Positions 1 to 9,207 of a stretch of DNA of 64,000 nucleotides are shown here, piece after piece. Below the pieces are notes generated by a model that saw only the letters and a program-made list of their open reading frames with translations, was not told the origin of the DNA and made no database searches. The stretch is from Undibacterium paludis. GTDB lineage: Bacteria; Pseudomonadota; Gammaproteobacteria; Burkholderiales; Burkholderiaceae_D. The DNA lies in contig NZ_JAKZHX010000002.1 of the NCBI RefSeq assembly GCF_022568815.1, forward strand, positions 248,001 through 312,000, in the 5' to 3' direction. Position numbers and translations under genes: made by a program. How positions within the stretch are numbered: the stretch's first letter is position 1; every line of letters begins with the position of its first letter.

Positions 1-1022
1 TCACTGAGAGAATGCGGCTGGAAGGCCAGGTGCGGTACGCGATGCTCAGGATCAGCCGTTGCCAAACGTGTGATGTCAACCAGGTCGGCAATCACTGCCG
101 ATGCAGTTGGTTCGGAACCGGCTCCTTTGCCATAATACAAGGTTGCACCAACGGCATCACCATGTACCAGTACTGCATTCATCGCCCCTTCCACATTGGC
201 GATCAGGCGCTTTTCAGGGATTAGCGTCGGATGCACCCGCAATTCTATGCCGTCTTCGGTACGCTTGCTAATGCCGAGTAATTTGATGCGATAACCAAGC
301 TCTTCGGCATAACGTATATCACTGGCTTCGAGCTTGGTGATACCTTCGACATGGGCCTTATCGAACTGCATGGGAATACCATAGGCAATGGATGCCATGA
401 TGGTAGCCTTGTGCGCAGCGTCTATACCTTCAATATCGAAAGTCGGGTCAGCCTCTGCATAACCCAACGCCTGCGCCTGTTTCAGCACGGTCGCAAAATC
501 CAGACCCTTGTCACGCATTTCTGACAGGATGAAATTTGTCGTGCCATTGATGATACCGGCTATCCACTCGATACGATTGGCAGTCAAACCTTCACGCAAA
601 GCCTTGATGATGGGAATGCCGCCAGCAACGGCAGCTTCAAATGCCACCATCACTGATTTTTCCTGCGCTGCCTTAAAAATCTCATTGCCATGTATCGCCA
701 GTAGAGCCTTGTTTGCTGTCACCACATGTTTGCCATTTGCGATGGCTTTTAATACCAGATCCTTGGCAATACCATAACCACCTATCAGTTCGATGACAAT
801 GTCGATATCGGGATTGTTGACAACCAGATTGGCGTCATTGACCACTTCGCATTCACCATTGGTCAGTTCACGTGCCCGTTCAACATTCAGGTCTGCCACC
901 ATGGCAATCTCAATCGAGCGACCTGCGCGACGCGTAATCTCTAACTGATTGCGTTTCAATACATTGAATGTGCCGGAGCCGACGGTGCCTATGCCTAACA
1001 GGCCTACTTTGATGGGTTTCAT
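1..1022 (-). CDS. hom: homoserine dehydrogenase (3' end outside window)
   Basis: Catalyses NADPH-dependent reduction of aspartate semialdehyde to homoserine, the branch point to threonine and methionine; cytoplasmic. The reverse-strand reading starts MKPIKVGLLGIGTVGSGT, a Rossmann GxGxxG nucleotide-binding site right at the N terminus. The family signatures AAVAGGIPIIKALREGL and GIINGTTNFIL follow in the catalytic domain. About 340 codons are inside the window; the family is usually about 435 aa with a C-terminal ACT domain, so the end lies beyond base 1. It follows alaA by 25 bases on the same strand, so the two are probably cotranscribed. Confidence 0.95.
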   Translation of the reverse strand, partial: MKPIKVGLLGIGTVGSGTFNVLKRNQLEITRRAGRSIEIAMVADLNVERARELTNGECEVVNDANLVVNNPDIDIVIELIGGYGIAKDLVLKAIANGKHVVTANKALLAIHGNEIFKAAQEKSVMVAFEAAVAGGIPIIKALREGLTANRIEWIAGIINGTTNFILSEMRDKGLDFATVLKQAQALGYAEADPTFDIEGIDAAHKATIMASIAYGIPMQFDKAHVEGITKLEASDIRYAEELGYRIKLLGISKRTEDGIELRVHPTLIPEKRLIANVEGAMNAVLVHGDAVGATLYYGKGAGSEPTASAVIADLVDITRLATADPEHRVPHLAFQPHSLS

Positions 1023-1047
1023 ATGGTTTCTAAACAAAAAAATTAAA

Positions 1048-2277
1048 TTAATTGGTGCCGTGACGTTTTCGATACCCTTCGAGGAAATGCGCAATACGTC
1101 CGAATGCTTCAGTCAAATCATCCGTGTTAGGTAAGAACACAACACGGAAATGGTCGGGATTGATCCAGTTAAATCCCGTTCCCTGTACCAATAACACGCG
1201 CTGCTCGGTCAGCAGATCGTGAATAAATTCCTGGTCATCCTTGATCGGGTACATCAAGGGGTCCAGTTTTGGAAACATATACAGTGCAGCCTTGGGTTTG
1301 ACGCAACTGACGCCAGGTATTTCTGTCAACAGCTTGTGCGCAAGGTCGCGCTGCTTCAACAGGCGCCCCCCTGGGCCAACCAGGTCATGAATGCTCTGAT
1401 AACCACCCAGTGCAGTCTGGATCGCAAACTGACCTGGCGCATTGGCGCACAAGCGCATGGACGCCAGCATGTTCAGGCCTTCGATATAATCCCTGGCATG
1501 GCGTTTCTCACCAGATACTACCATCCAGCCGGCACGATAACCGCAAGAACGATAATTTTTTGACAGTCCGTTCAAGGTCAGGAACAGCACATCATCTGCC
1601 AGCGAGGCGATGGACGTATGCTCTTCCTCGTCATACAAAGTCTTGTCATAGATTTCGTCTGCGAACACAATCAGTTGATGCTGGCGTGCGACTTCAACAA
1701 TTTGCTGCAAGACTTCTACCGGATACAGGGCACCGGTAGGATTATTGGGGTTGATGACGACGATCGCCTTGGTGTTGGGCGTAATCTTGCTCTTGATGTC
1801 ATCAATATCGGGCATCCAGTCAGCGCTTTCATCGCAAACATAATGCACGGGCTTGCCGCCTGACAGGCTGACAGCGGCCGTCCATAAAGGATAGTCCGGC
1901 GCTGGCACCAATACTTCATCACCACTATTGAGCAAGGCGTTCATGCCCATCACGATCAGTTCAGAGGCGCCATTGCCGATGTAAATATCTTCTATCGTCA
2001 CACCATGGATACGTTTTTCCTGGGTGTAATGCATGATGGCCTTGCGCGGTGCAAACATGCCTTTGGAGTCGGTATACCCGGCTGCATTCTGCATATTGCG
2101 TATCATGTCCTGCACAATTTCATCTGGCGGATCAAAGTTAAAAACGGCAAGATTGCCAATATTCAACTTAATGATCTTGTGACCTTCGTCCTCCATCTGT
2201 TTGGCTTTTTCCATGACGGGGCCACGGATGTCATAACAAACGTCTGCTAGTTTTTGTGATTTTTGTATGGGCCGCAC
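1048..2277 (-). CDS. alaA: alanine/glutamate-pyruvate aminotransferase (AlaA type)
   Basis: PLP-dependent class I/II aminotransferase of 409 aa, close to the usual 405 aa of AlaA. It is expected to transfer the amino group of glutamate to pyruvate, making alanine. Visible PLP-site residues are NPNNPTG near 177-182, FADEIYD near 205-211 and the Schiff-base lysine in NGLSKNYRSCGYRAGW (K240). The start is GTG at 2277, with AAGGA eight bases upstream. Placement directly upstream of hom is typical of Burkholderiales and links it to amino-acid synthesis. A related family member such as AlaC or a valine-pyruvate enzyme cannot be fully excluded. Confidence 0.88.
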   Translation of the reverse strand: MRPIQKSQKLADVCYDIRGPVMEKAKQMEDEGHKIIKLNIGNLAVFNFDPPDEIVQDMIRNMQNAAGYTDSKGMFAPRKAIMHYTQEKRIHGVTIEDIYIGNGASELIVMGMNALLNSGDEVLVPAPDYPLWTAAVSLSGGKPVHYVCDESADWMPDIDDIKSKITPNTKAIVVINPNNPTGALYPVEVLQQIVEVARQHQLIVFADEIYDKTLYDEEEHTSIASLADDVLFLTLNGLSKNYRSCGYRAGWMVVSGEKRHARDYIEGLNMLASMRLCANAPGQFAIQTALGGYQSIHDLVGPGGRLLKQRDLAHKLLTEIPGVSCVKPKAALYMFPKLDPLMYPIKDDQEFIHDLLTEQRVLLVQGTGFNWINPDHFRVVFLPNTDDLTEAFGRIAHFLEGYRKRHGTN

Positions 2278-2609
2278 TGCTGCAATCCTTGATAATATTT
2301 GTGTCTGCCTGCCTCAACGTCTCCATGGCTGGCAATAGTCACTTACCAGTTATAGAAAATCGCGAGTGAGTGTACACAATAAGCTGCAATACAGAAAATG
2401 CTGCACTGCCGAACGTTCCATTCTGCACAAAGCTCCGTGTTTTATCAATGGAAACTTAGCGAAAAGCGAATTTTCGTCCGATTTTTCAAATTTAAAGACG
2501 AAAATTCAGTCAAATATACTGAAATTGACTTAAACGAATATATTGATTGCCTCACAAACTGCGAACGATTGCATTTTTTGCCTGTCCAACAGCCAGAACC
2601 TGCAACATA
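2278..2609. other. intergenic region between divergent alaA and beta-lactamase
   Basis: About 330 bases between the divergent starts of alaA and the beta-lactamase. It is AT-rich, especially 2440-2550, and holds TATACT at 2514-2519, which could be a -10 for the beta-lactamase, though the matching -35 is weak. I see no divergently encoded LysR-type regulator, and no gene or strong repeat here. Confidence 0.4.
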
Positions 2610-3503
2610 ATGACTGTCATGAAAAGATTCCTAATATCATTGCTGCTTGCCTGTACGGGCCTGGGCACTGTTGTCGGCGTCAGTGCGCAAAATGTACTGG
2701 AAGCAATATCCCTTGATAGTGGCGGCCGGGTTGGCGCCAGCCTGCTGGTCATGGAGACAGGGCAAAGCCTGTGGATTATTCCCGACGTGGCAGCCCCCAT
2801 GCAAAGCGTGTACAAACTCCCCATCACCATGGCGGCTCTGGCTGCGGTTGATCAGGGCAAGCTCAAGCTTGAACAAAAAGTACTGATCACCAAAGAAGAC
2901 TTTGTCAGCGCAGAGCAGCACAGCCCGATTCGCGACGAACACCCTGATGGCAATTTCAAGATGTCTCTGAAAGAAATCATGCGTTTTGCCGTATCTGAAA
3001 GTGATGGGACAGCCAGCGATGTATTGCTGCGCCTGCTGGGCGGGCCGGCCACCGTCATGCAGTACCTGGCAGGACTGGGCATACGCGATATCAAGGTCAT
3101 GGATACTGAAAAAGACCTGGGCAAGTCGTGGGTAGTGCAATACCGCAATACTGCCACACCCAAGGCCATGATCACATTGCTGCAGGCACTTCATCAAGGC
3201 AAGGGCTTGAGCGCCAAAAGCCATGCATTACTGATGAAATGGATGCTGGAAACCGAGACCGGTCCTGGCCGCATCAAAGGCTTGCTGCCAGCGGGAACAC
3301 CTGTTGCGCACAAAACAGGCACATCTGGCAGCCGGGGCAGCATCACTGCAGCCACCAACGATGTCGGCATCGTCACTTTACCCAATGGACATCACATGGC
3401 TGCTGCCGTCTTTGTCACCGATAGCCAGGCACCCAGCGCAGCAAGGGAATTGACGATTGCCAAAATTGCAAAGTTGGGCTGGGATGCATGGGCAAGAAAA
3501 TGA
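2610..3503 (+). CDS. class A beta-lactamase, subclass A2-like, with atypical active-site residues
   Basis: Predicted periplasmic serine beta-lactamase of 297 aa that would hydrolyse beta-lactams. The signal peptide is residues 1-26 (MKRF, a hydrophobic stretch, then VSA). The catalytic motif is SVYK (S66 and K69, Ambler 70/73). SDG at 131-133 replaces the usual SDN. The omega-loop Glu is E167 in EKDLG, so Ambler N170 is Gly. KTG lies at 235-237. VQYRN followed by TATPKAM, and RIKGLLP near 221-227, resemble the PER/VEB (A2) group. ATG 2610 and ATG 2619 are both possible starts; neither has a strong ribosome site. No regulator gene sits beside it. Family assignment is firm; substrate range is unknown. 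Confidence 0.9.
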   Translation: MTVMKRFLISLLLACTGLGTVVGVSAQNVLEAISLDSGGRVGASLLVMETGQSLWIIPDVAAPMQSVYKLPITMAALAAVDQGKLKLEQKVLITKEDFVSAEQHSPIRDEHPDGNFKMSLKEIMRFAVSESDGTASDVLLRLLGGPATVMQYLAGLGIRDIKVMDTEKDLGKSWVVQYRNTATPKAMITLLQALHQGKGLSAKSHALLMKWMLETETGPGRIKGLLPAGTPVAHKTGTSGSRGSITAATNDVGIVTLPNGHHMAAAVFVTDSQAPSAARELTIAKIAKLGWDAWARK

Positions 3504-3556
3504 TCTGTCAAACCAGACCTGAATCAGGTGATAAAGCAGACTTTCCAGCTATGTGC

Positions 3557-3584
3557 ATGACAGCACAGCAAAAACCGTTACAAT
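3557..3584 (+). promoter_or_regulatory. probable sigma-70 promoter for the Mth938-arn operon
   Basis: ATGACA (3557-3562) and TACAAT (3579-3584) each match the consensus at five of six positions and are separated by 16 bases. They lie 39 bases upstream of the first gene of the arn run. No PmrA-type CTTAA direct repeat is visible nearby. Confidence 0.6.
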
Positions 3585-3622
3585 GCGCCTCTCATTCCAG
3601 TTCTAACCTCTGAGCACCATAG

Positions 3623-4000
3623 ATGAAGTTGCACTCTACCCCGACGCAGCAATACCAGACCATCACCGGCTATGAAAAAGACAGTGTGGAAATAAACGCA
3701 ATCACCTACCAGCACAGCCTCATCGTGCTGCCTGAAACCAGGCCACAGGTATGGTCGGCAACAAGTTTTGAAGAGCTGAATGCTGCGGATTTTACCCAGA
3801 TCGAAGCGACAGAACCTGATGTCGTCATTGTAGGAACAGGCAACAGGCAGCGGTTTATTCACCCCAGGCTGACCGCTGCATTGGCGTCAAAAAGAATAGG
3901 CGTTGAATGCATGGACAATCAGGCTGCCTGCAGGACATATAACATCCTCATGGCCGAAGGACGCAAGGTTGCCCTGGCATTGATCATGGAAACTGCATGA
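3623..4000 (+). CDS. Mth938-like domain protein (DUF498 family)
   Basis: Small 125 aa cytoplasmic protein of the Mth938/Xcc1710 fold, related to mitochondrial NDUFAF3. The family pattern is seen in the central PDVVIVGTGNRQRF and the later GVECMDNQAACRTYNIL, with no catalytic site evident. Its biochemical role is unknown in bacteria. Its stop overlaps the arnT start (ATGA, 3997-4000), so the two are translationally coupled and it heads the arn run. Whether it takes part in lipid A modification cannot be told from sequence. Confidence 0.85.
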   Translation: MKLHSTPTQQYQTITGYEKDSVEINAITYQHSLIVLPETRPQVWSATSFEELNAADFTQIEATEPDVVIVGTGNRQRFIHPRLTAALASKRIGVECMDNQAACRTYNILMAEGRKVALALIMETA

Positions 4001-5685
4001 AGAACACCTCACCTTACGAATCACCACGCACACTATGGGCGCTGGCAATAGGTTTTCTGGTCGTCTGGTTTTACATGCTGGGCGCCAGGACTTTGGTACC
4101 CACCGATGAAGGACGTTATGCAGAAATGGCCCGCGAAATGCTGGCCAGCGGCGACTGGATTACCTTGCGCCTGAACGGCATCAAGTATTTTGAAAAACCG
4201 CCTTTGCAAAACTGGATGAATGCCCTGACCTTTGCCATATTTGGTCTGGGTGACTGGCAGGCACGTTTATGGACGGGCATGAACGGTTTGCTGGGTGTAG
4301 CTGCGGTTGCTTATACTGGCAACAAAATCTTCAGTCGGCGCGTCGGCATTGTTGCCGCTCTGGTATTGGGCTCAAGTTTCTGGTGGGCGGGCATGGGTCA
4401 TGTCAATTCCCTGGACATGGGTTTGTCCGGCATGATGACCCTGGCATTGTGTGGCCTGCTGGTTGCACAAATGGCCGCTGCCGACAGCGCCACCGAGCGC
4501 AATGCCATGCTGGTTTGCTGGGCGGGCATGGCTCTGGCAACCATGTCCAAAGGTTTGATCGGTTTTGTGTTGCCTGGTGCGGTACTGGTCATTTATACGG
4601 CAGTAAACCGTGACCTGGGTTTGTGGAAACGCCTGCACATGGTCAAGGGGTTGCTACTGTTTTTTGCCATCACAGCCCCCTGGTTCATCCTGATTGCCAT
4701 CAAAAACCCGGAGCATCCGCACTTCTTTTTTATCCATGAGCACTGGGACAGGTTTACCAGCGACGTACACAAGCGTGGCGGCCCCTGGCATTACTTCATT
4801 CCCTTGATGATAGTGGGCATCACTCCCTGGATAGGCGTCATGCTGCAAGGTTTGTGGTCAGGCCTGCGCGACAAGGCAGAGGGCTTCCAGCCCAAAAAGC
4901 TGCTACTTATCTGGGCTGTTTTCCTGTTTGTCTTTTTCAGCATCTCTGGCTCCAAACTGCCTGGCTATATCCTGCCCATCTTCCCTGCCGTGGCGCTGCT
5001 GATTGCCTGTCATCTGGAACAGACTAACAATCGGTCGATAAAAATCGCGGGCATTCTTTTTGTCATCGTCGGCCTGGCAGGCGCCATTGGCGTAGCGTTT
5101 TACCTCAACAAACTTGATGGCGTTGACAGCATAGACCGTAACCTGGCATTCAATTATGCACCGTGGCTGGCAGGGGTCATTATCCTGGCAATCGGCGGCG
5201 GCTTGCTGACCTGGTTGCTCGCGCGCAAAGGTGGCACAGGTAAAGACTGGGCTGTTATTTGTCTGGCTGCATCTGGTTACCTGGTCGGGCAAATTGCCTT
5301 CCTTGGCCATGACCCATGGGGTAAATACATAGCCGGCAGCGAATACATCCCGGCAATACGGGCAGAATTAGTGCAGCCGAACACCCCCATATATGCCGTC
5401 GGCCGTTACGAGCAGGCCTTGCCGTTTTATCTGCAACGCACGACTACCTTGGTAGAATTTCCCGATGAAATGCAATTCGGTCTTGAACATGAACCGCAAT
5501 TATGGATACCAAAACGCGAAGACTTCATTGTGCAATGGCGTGCTCATCAGGCAAGGTCTGAACCGGCTGTCGCCATCATGCGCAATGACATCTATGAAGA
5601 ATTGTCAAAGACTGATTTCCCCATGCGCGTCATAGCGAAAGACCCAAGAAGGGTCATCGTTGCCAACCTGGTCAACAAGAAATAA
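3997..5685 (+). CDS. arnT: ArnT-like lipid A aminoarabinose transferase (GT39/GT83 family)
   Basis: Polytopic inner-membrane glycosyltransferase of 562 aa (E. coli ArnT is 550 aa). It is expected to move Ara4N from undecaprenyl phosphate to lipid A on the periplasmic face. The N terminus has a first membrane helix, then the periplasmic-loop motif VPTDEGRYAEMAREML with its Asp-Glu pair near residues 32-33, then YFEKPPLQNW near 68, both typical of the PMT-like superfamily. About a dozen hydrophobic segments follow, then a soluble C-terminal domain from about residue 430. It sits first among the arn enzymes, five bases ahead of the SMR gene. The context makes ArnT more likely than a generic GT39 enzyme. 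Confidence 0.85.
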   Translation: MKNTSPYESPRTLWALAIGFLVVWFYMLGARTLVPTDEGRYAEMAREMLASGDWITLRLNGIKYFEKPPLQNWMNALTFAIFGLGDWQARLWTGMNGLLGVAAVAYTGNKIFSRRVGIVAALVLGSSFWWAGMGHVNSLDMGLSGMMTLALCGLLVAQMAAADSATERNAMLVCWAGMALATMSKGLIGFVLPGAVLVIYTAVNRDLGLWKRLHMVKGLLLFFAITAPWFILIAIKNPEHPHFFFIHEHWDRFTSDVHKRGGPWHYFIPLMIVGITPWIGVMLQGLWSGLRDKAEGFQPKKLLLIWAVFLFVFFSISGSKLPGYILPIFPAVALLIACHLEQTNNRSIKIAGILFVIVGLAGAIGVAFYLNKLDGVDSIDRNLAFNYAPWLAGVIILAIGGGLLTWLLARKGGTGKDWAVICLAASGYLVGQIAFLGHDPWGKYIAGSEYIPAIRAELVQPNTPIYAVGRYEQALPFYLQRTTTLVEFPDEMQFGLEHEPQLWIPKREDFIVQWRAHQARSEPAVAIMRNDIYEELSKTDFPMRVIAKDPRRVIVANLVNKK

Positions 5686-5690
5686 ATAAT

Positions 5691-6062
5691 ATGAATCTCA
5701 ATACTTTTGCTTTTATATTTTCGGGCATCATGCTCAATGCCTGCGCCCAATTATTGCTAAAAAAAGGCACTAATGCCGTCGGTGCGATACACCTGACGGC
5801 AGAAAACTGGTTTTCTACCGGCTTGCAACTGGCAACCCAGCTCCCCATCATCGGCGGGCTGACCTGTTATGTCATTTCAGTCGTCGTCTGGATCATAGGC
5901 TTGTCGCGTGTTGACGTCAGTATCGCCTACCCTCTGCTGTCCATTGGATATATTGTCAATGCGATAGGAGCCTGGTACTTTCTTGGCGAAGTCATGTCCA
6001 TGCAAAGGATGCTGGCAATCGCAGTCATCATCGTCGGCGTTGCATTGCTGGTCAAAAGCTGA
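5691..6062 (+). CDS. arnE: SMR/EamA-type small membrane protein, ArnE/ArnF-like flippase
   Basis: A 123 aa protein with four predicted membrane helices, matching the ArnE/ArnF subunits that are thought to flip undecaprenyl-phosphate-Ara4N across the inner membrane. Helix 1 covers about residues 4-24, helix 2 is LPIIGGLTCYVISVVVWIIG, and helices 3 and 4 include SIAYPLLSIGYIVNAIGAWY and the C-terminal stretch ending VALLVKS. Enterobacteria encode two such subunits; only one is present here, so a homodimer is inferred. It lies between arnT and arnB. The EmrE-type glutamate needed for cation export is not evident in helix 1. Confidence 0.82.
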   Translation: MNLNTFAFIFSGIMLNACAQLLLKKGTNAVGAIHLTAENWFSTGLQLATQLPIIGGLTCYVISVVVWIIGLSRVDVSIAYPLLSIGYIVNAIGAWYFLGEVMSMQRMLAIAVIIVGVALLVKS

Positions 6063-6118
6063 GCATGCCATTGCCATCAAAATCAGTCTGAACAAAATAC
6101 AAACTTGAAAGGCTCACC

Positions 6119-7264
6119 ATGAGTGATACATCTGCATCCCAGTCAAATTTGCCATTCCTGCCGTTCACCAAACCATCGATAGATGAAGAAACCATCGCTG
6201 CTGTTGCCGATGTCATGCGCTCAGGCTGGCTGACCAGCGGCCCAAAGGTGCAGGCGCTGGAAGCACAATTGTCAGAATATTTTGGCGGCCGCCCGGTACG
6301 TACCTTTAATTCAGGTACCTGCACCATGGAAATTGCCTTGCGTATTGCAGGCATAGGCGCTGGCGATGAGGTCATCACCACTCCCAACTCATGGGTGGCG
6401 ACCGCCAATGTCATCATAGAAACAGGTGCCACGCCGGTTTTTGCAGATATTGACGCCAGGACCCACAATATTGATCTTGACAAGGTTGAAGCGGTTATCA
6501 CACCACGCACCAAGGCGATTATCCCGGTCCACATGTGTGGCCTGCCTTGCGATATGGATAAACTCTATGCGCTGGCTGACAAATACAAGTTACGCATTAT
6601 CGAAGATGCCGCACAGGCAATCGGCTCAAGCTGGAAAGGAAAACGCATAGGTTCTTTTGGGGACTTTGCATCATTCAGCTTCCAGGTTAACAAGAACGTC
6701 ATGACGGGCGAAGGCGGTTGCCTGGTGTTGAACAATGCAGAAGAGGCGCGCTTGGCCGAGAAATATCGCCTGCAAGGCGTCAGTCGCACTGGCTTGGATG
6801 GTATTGACGTCGATGTACTTGGTGGTAAATACAATATGACTGATATTGCCGCAGCCATAGGTCTGGGACAAATGAAACACCTGACTGAATTCAATGCCAA
6901 GCGTGTCACGTTGGCAAAACACTATTTCAGCAGCTTTGGCAGTGACTTTGAGCAACAAACTGGCGCTGAATTGCCTGTTGCTGATTTTGAAAACAGCAAT
7001 TGGCATATGTTCCACCTGGTATTGCCGGAGTCCATCAACCGTGCTCACTTCATGCAACAGATGCTGGACCGGCAAATTGGCCTGGGTTATCACTACAGGG
7101 CGATTCATTTATTCAGTTTATATCGTGCTCGCGGCTTTACTGATGGTATGTTCCCGATTGCGGAGCGGGTGGGTAAACAGATTGTTACTTTGCCACTATT
7201 TCCAGCAATGAATACAGAAGATGTCGAAAGAGTCGTCTCTGCGGTAAAATCCTGCCTTCTCTGA
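6119..7264 (+). CDS. arnB: UDP-Ara4O aminotransferase ArnB (DegT/DnrJ/EryC1/StrS family)
   Basis: PLP enzyme of 381 aa (E. coli ArnB is 379 to 385 aa depending on start). It should convert UDP-4-keto-L-arabinose to UDP-Ara4N using glutamate. Seen in sequence: FNSGTCTMEIALRIAGIGAG near 63-82 (sugar/PLP phosphate site), IIEDAAQAIGS near 160-170, and the Schiff-base lysine K192 in FQVNKNVMTGEGG. It lies 56 bases after the SMR gene and 19 before arnC. The neighbours fix the substrate assignment, which the family fold alone would not. Confidence 0.92.
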   Translation: MSDTSASQSNLPFLPFTKPSIDEETIAAVADVMRSGWLTSGPKVQALEAQLSEYFGGRPVRTFNSGTCTMEIALRIAGIGAGDEVITTPNSWVATANVIIETGATPVFADIDARTHNIDLDKVEAVITPRTKAIIPVHMCGLPCDMDKLYALADKYKLRIIEDAAQAIGSSWKGKRIGSFGDFASFSFQVNKNVMTGEGGCLVLNNAEEARLAEKYRLQGVSRTGLDGIDVDVLGGKYNMTDIAAAIGLGQMKHLTEFNAKRVTLAKHYFSSFGSDFEQQTGAELPVADFENSNWHMFHLVLPESINRAHFMQQMLDRQIGLGYHYRAIHLFSLYRARGFTDGMFPIAERVGKQIVTLPLFPAMNTEDVERVVSAVKSCLL

Positions 7265-7283
7265 AATCGGCAGAACCATACCA

Positions 7284-8249
7284 ATGAAACCCGAACTCTC
7301 TGTTGTCATCCCCGTTTACAACGAAGAAGCTGGCCTGGCCAAGCTGTTCGCACGCCTGTACCCAGCGCTTGACACCCTGGCGGCGCGTGGTGTCAGCTAT
7401 GAAGTTGTCTTTATTAATGACGGCAGCCGCGATAACACGCCGGCCCTGCTGGCGGATCAATATCGTCTGCGCCCCGATGTCACGCGTGTTGTTCTCTTCA
7501 ATGGCAACTACGGCCAGCATATGGCGATACTAGCCGGTTTTGAGGCAACCCGGGGCGACATCGTCGTGACCCTGGACGCTGACCTGCAAAACCCGCCGGA
7601 AGAAATTGGTGCCCTGGTCGACAAAATGCGTGAAGGCTATGACTATGTCGGTTCGATACGTCGCAAGCGCCAGGACTCTGCCTGGCGTACTTATGCATCC
7701 AAGGCGATGAACCGCTTCCGCGAAAAGATCACACGCATCAAGATTACCGACCAGGGTAATATGCTGCGCGCCTATGGCCGCAATGTCATTGACCTCATTA
7801 ATCAATGCAGTGAAGTTAACACCTTTGTACCGGCACTGGCTTACACCTTTTCACGCAAACCGACAGAAATCATTGTCGAGCACGAAGAGCGATCGGCCGG
7901 TGAATCCAAGTATTCTATCTATAGCCTGATACGACTGAATTTCGACTTGATGACCGGTTTTTCCATCATGCCTTTGCAATGGTTCTCCATGCTGGGCATG
8001 GTGCTGTCCGTCCTGTCTGGCGGTTTGGTGCTGTTACTGTTGATACGTCGATTTGTGCTTGGTGCAGAGGCTGAGGGACTGTTCACGCTGTTTGCAATCG
8101 CTTTCTTCCTGATGGGCGTGATTCTGTTCGGCATAGGTTTGCTGGGTGAATATGTGGGTCGCATTTACCAGCAAGTGCGTGGACGTCCGCGTTATGTAGT
8201 GCAGACTATCCTTGAACAATCCGGCCCTGACCTGCCTGAAGTCAATTAA
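7284..8249 (+). CDS. arnC: undecaprenyl-phosphate Ara4FN transferase ArnC (GT2)
   Basis: A 321 aa GT2 glycosyltransferase that should attach formylated Ara4N to undecaprenyl phosphate on the cytoplasmic side of the inner membrane. The N terminus reads LSVVIPVYNEEAGL, followed by FINDGSRDNT and the metal-binding TLDADLQNPPEEI near 94-105. Two C-terminal membrane helices lie at about residues 232-255 and 268-292, the DPM1-like layout of ArnC. The stop is ten bases before the formyltransferase start. Confidence 0.93.
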   Translation: MKPELSVVIPVYNEEAGLAKLFARLYPALDTLAARGVSYEVVFINDGSRDNTPALLADQYRLRPDVTRVVLFNGNYGQHMAILAGFEATRGDIVVTLDADLQNPPEEIGALVDKMREGYDYVGSIRRKRQDSAWRTYASKAMNRFREKITRIKITDQGNMLRAYGRNVIDLINQCSEVNTFVPALAYTFSRKPTEIIVEHEERSAGESKYSIYSLIRLNFDLMTGFSIMPLQWFSMLGMVLSVLSGGLVLLLLIRRFVLGAEAEGLFTLFAIAFFLMGVILFGIGLLGEYVGRIYQQVRGRPRYVVQTILEQSGPDLPEVN

Positions 8250-8259
8250 GAAAGCAGCG

Positions 8260-9177
8260 ATGAGTACAACACAAGTCCCCGCCACGGCGGTGGTTTTTGC
8301 CTATCACAGTGTAGGTGTGCGCTGCATCAAGACCCTGCTGGCGCGTGGCGTACAGATCAAGCTGGTGGTCAGCCATACGGACAACCCGGCTGAAACCATC
8401 TGGTTTGAATCGGTTGCTGACCTCTGCCGGGAACAGAACATTCCCTGCATCACTCCGGATGATCCAAAGTCCGTTGATTTGAAACAGCGGCTTACCAGCC
8501 TCGCGCCTGATTTCATCTTCAGTTTCTATTATCGTCACATGCTGCCGCTGGACATATTGGCCCTGGCGAAACGAGGTGCCTATAACCTGCACGGCTCCCT
8601 GCTGCCCAAATACCGTGGCCGTGTGCCGGTCAACTGGGCAGTATTGCATGGCGAAACAGAAACCGGCGCCACCTTGCACGAGATGGCGCTTAAACCCGAT
8701 GCCGGCGCCATCATCGCACAGGCGGCAGTACCAATCCTGCCTGATGACACGGCATATGAAGTCTTTGGCAAACTGACAGTTGCTGGCGAACAGTGTTTAT
8801 GGAATGCCCTGCCTGCCTTGATCGCCGGTACTGCGAAGACCTTGCCCAATGATTTGACACAAGGCAGTTACTTTGGCGGTCGAAAGCCGGAAGATGGTCG
8901 CATAAACTGGCAGCAGACGGCGCAACAGGTGTACAACCTGCACCGCGCCGTTGCACCGCCCTACCCTGGTGCATTTTTTGACCAGGCTGGACATCGTTTC
9001 ATTATCGGAAAAGCACGATTATTTCATGGGAACGCGGCAAATTTGCCGACAGGCTTACATGTAGTAGATAATAACGTCCTTGGCGTGTGTGGCGATTGTC
9101 GCGCATTGCATATTATTGAATTGTTATTGGATGGCAAAACTCTTACAGCGCAAGAGCTGACAGCTTTGCTGAACTGA
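8260..9177 (+). CDS. arnA1: UDP-Ara4N formyltransferase (stand-alone ArnA N-terminal half)
   Basis: Formyltransferase of about 305 aa, corresponding to the N-terminal half of E. coli ArnA. It N-formylates UDP-Ara4N with 10-formyl-tetrahydrofolate. Catalytic motifs are NLHGSLLPKYRGRVPVNWA near 108-126 (Asn and His) and the Asp in LKPDAGAII near 147. The reading frame is open back to 8212 inside arnC, but ATG 8260 follows the arnC stop with a purine-rich AAGAAAG ahead, so it is the better start. In E. coli the oxidative decarboxylase is fused to this domain; here it is the next gene. Confidence 0.9.
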   Translation: MSTTQVPATAVVFAYHSVGVRCIKTLLARGVQIKLVVSHTDNPAETIWFESVADLCREQNIPCITPDDPKSVDLKQRLTSLAPDFIFSFYYRHMLPLDILALAKRGAYNLHGSLLPKYRGRVPVNWAVLHGETETGATLHEMALKPDAGAIIAQAAVPILPDDTAYEVFGKLTVAGEQCLWNALPALIAGTAKTLPNDLTQGSYFGGRKPEDGRINWQQTAQQVYNLHRAVAPPYPGAFFDQAGHRFIIGKARLFHGNAANLPTGLHVVDNNVLGVCGDCRALHIIELLLDGKTLTAQELTALLN

Positions 9178-9207
9178 CAATCAACATTTACTTTAAAAGA
9201 ATATATT

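Noticed and set aside
2637..3224. 195-codon reverse open frame
   Set aside because: It is antisense to the beta-lactamase gene, whose motifs are intact.
3504..3622. PmrA-type box for the arn operon
   Set aside because: No CTTAA direct repeat is present; only a sigma-70-like promoter and a short ACCTGA palindrome were found.
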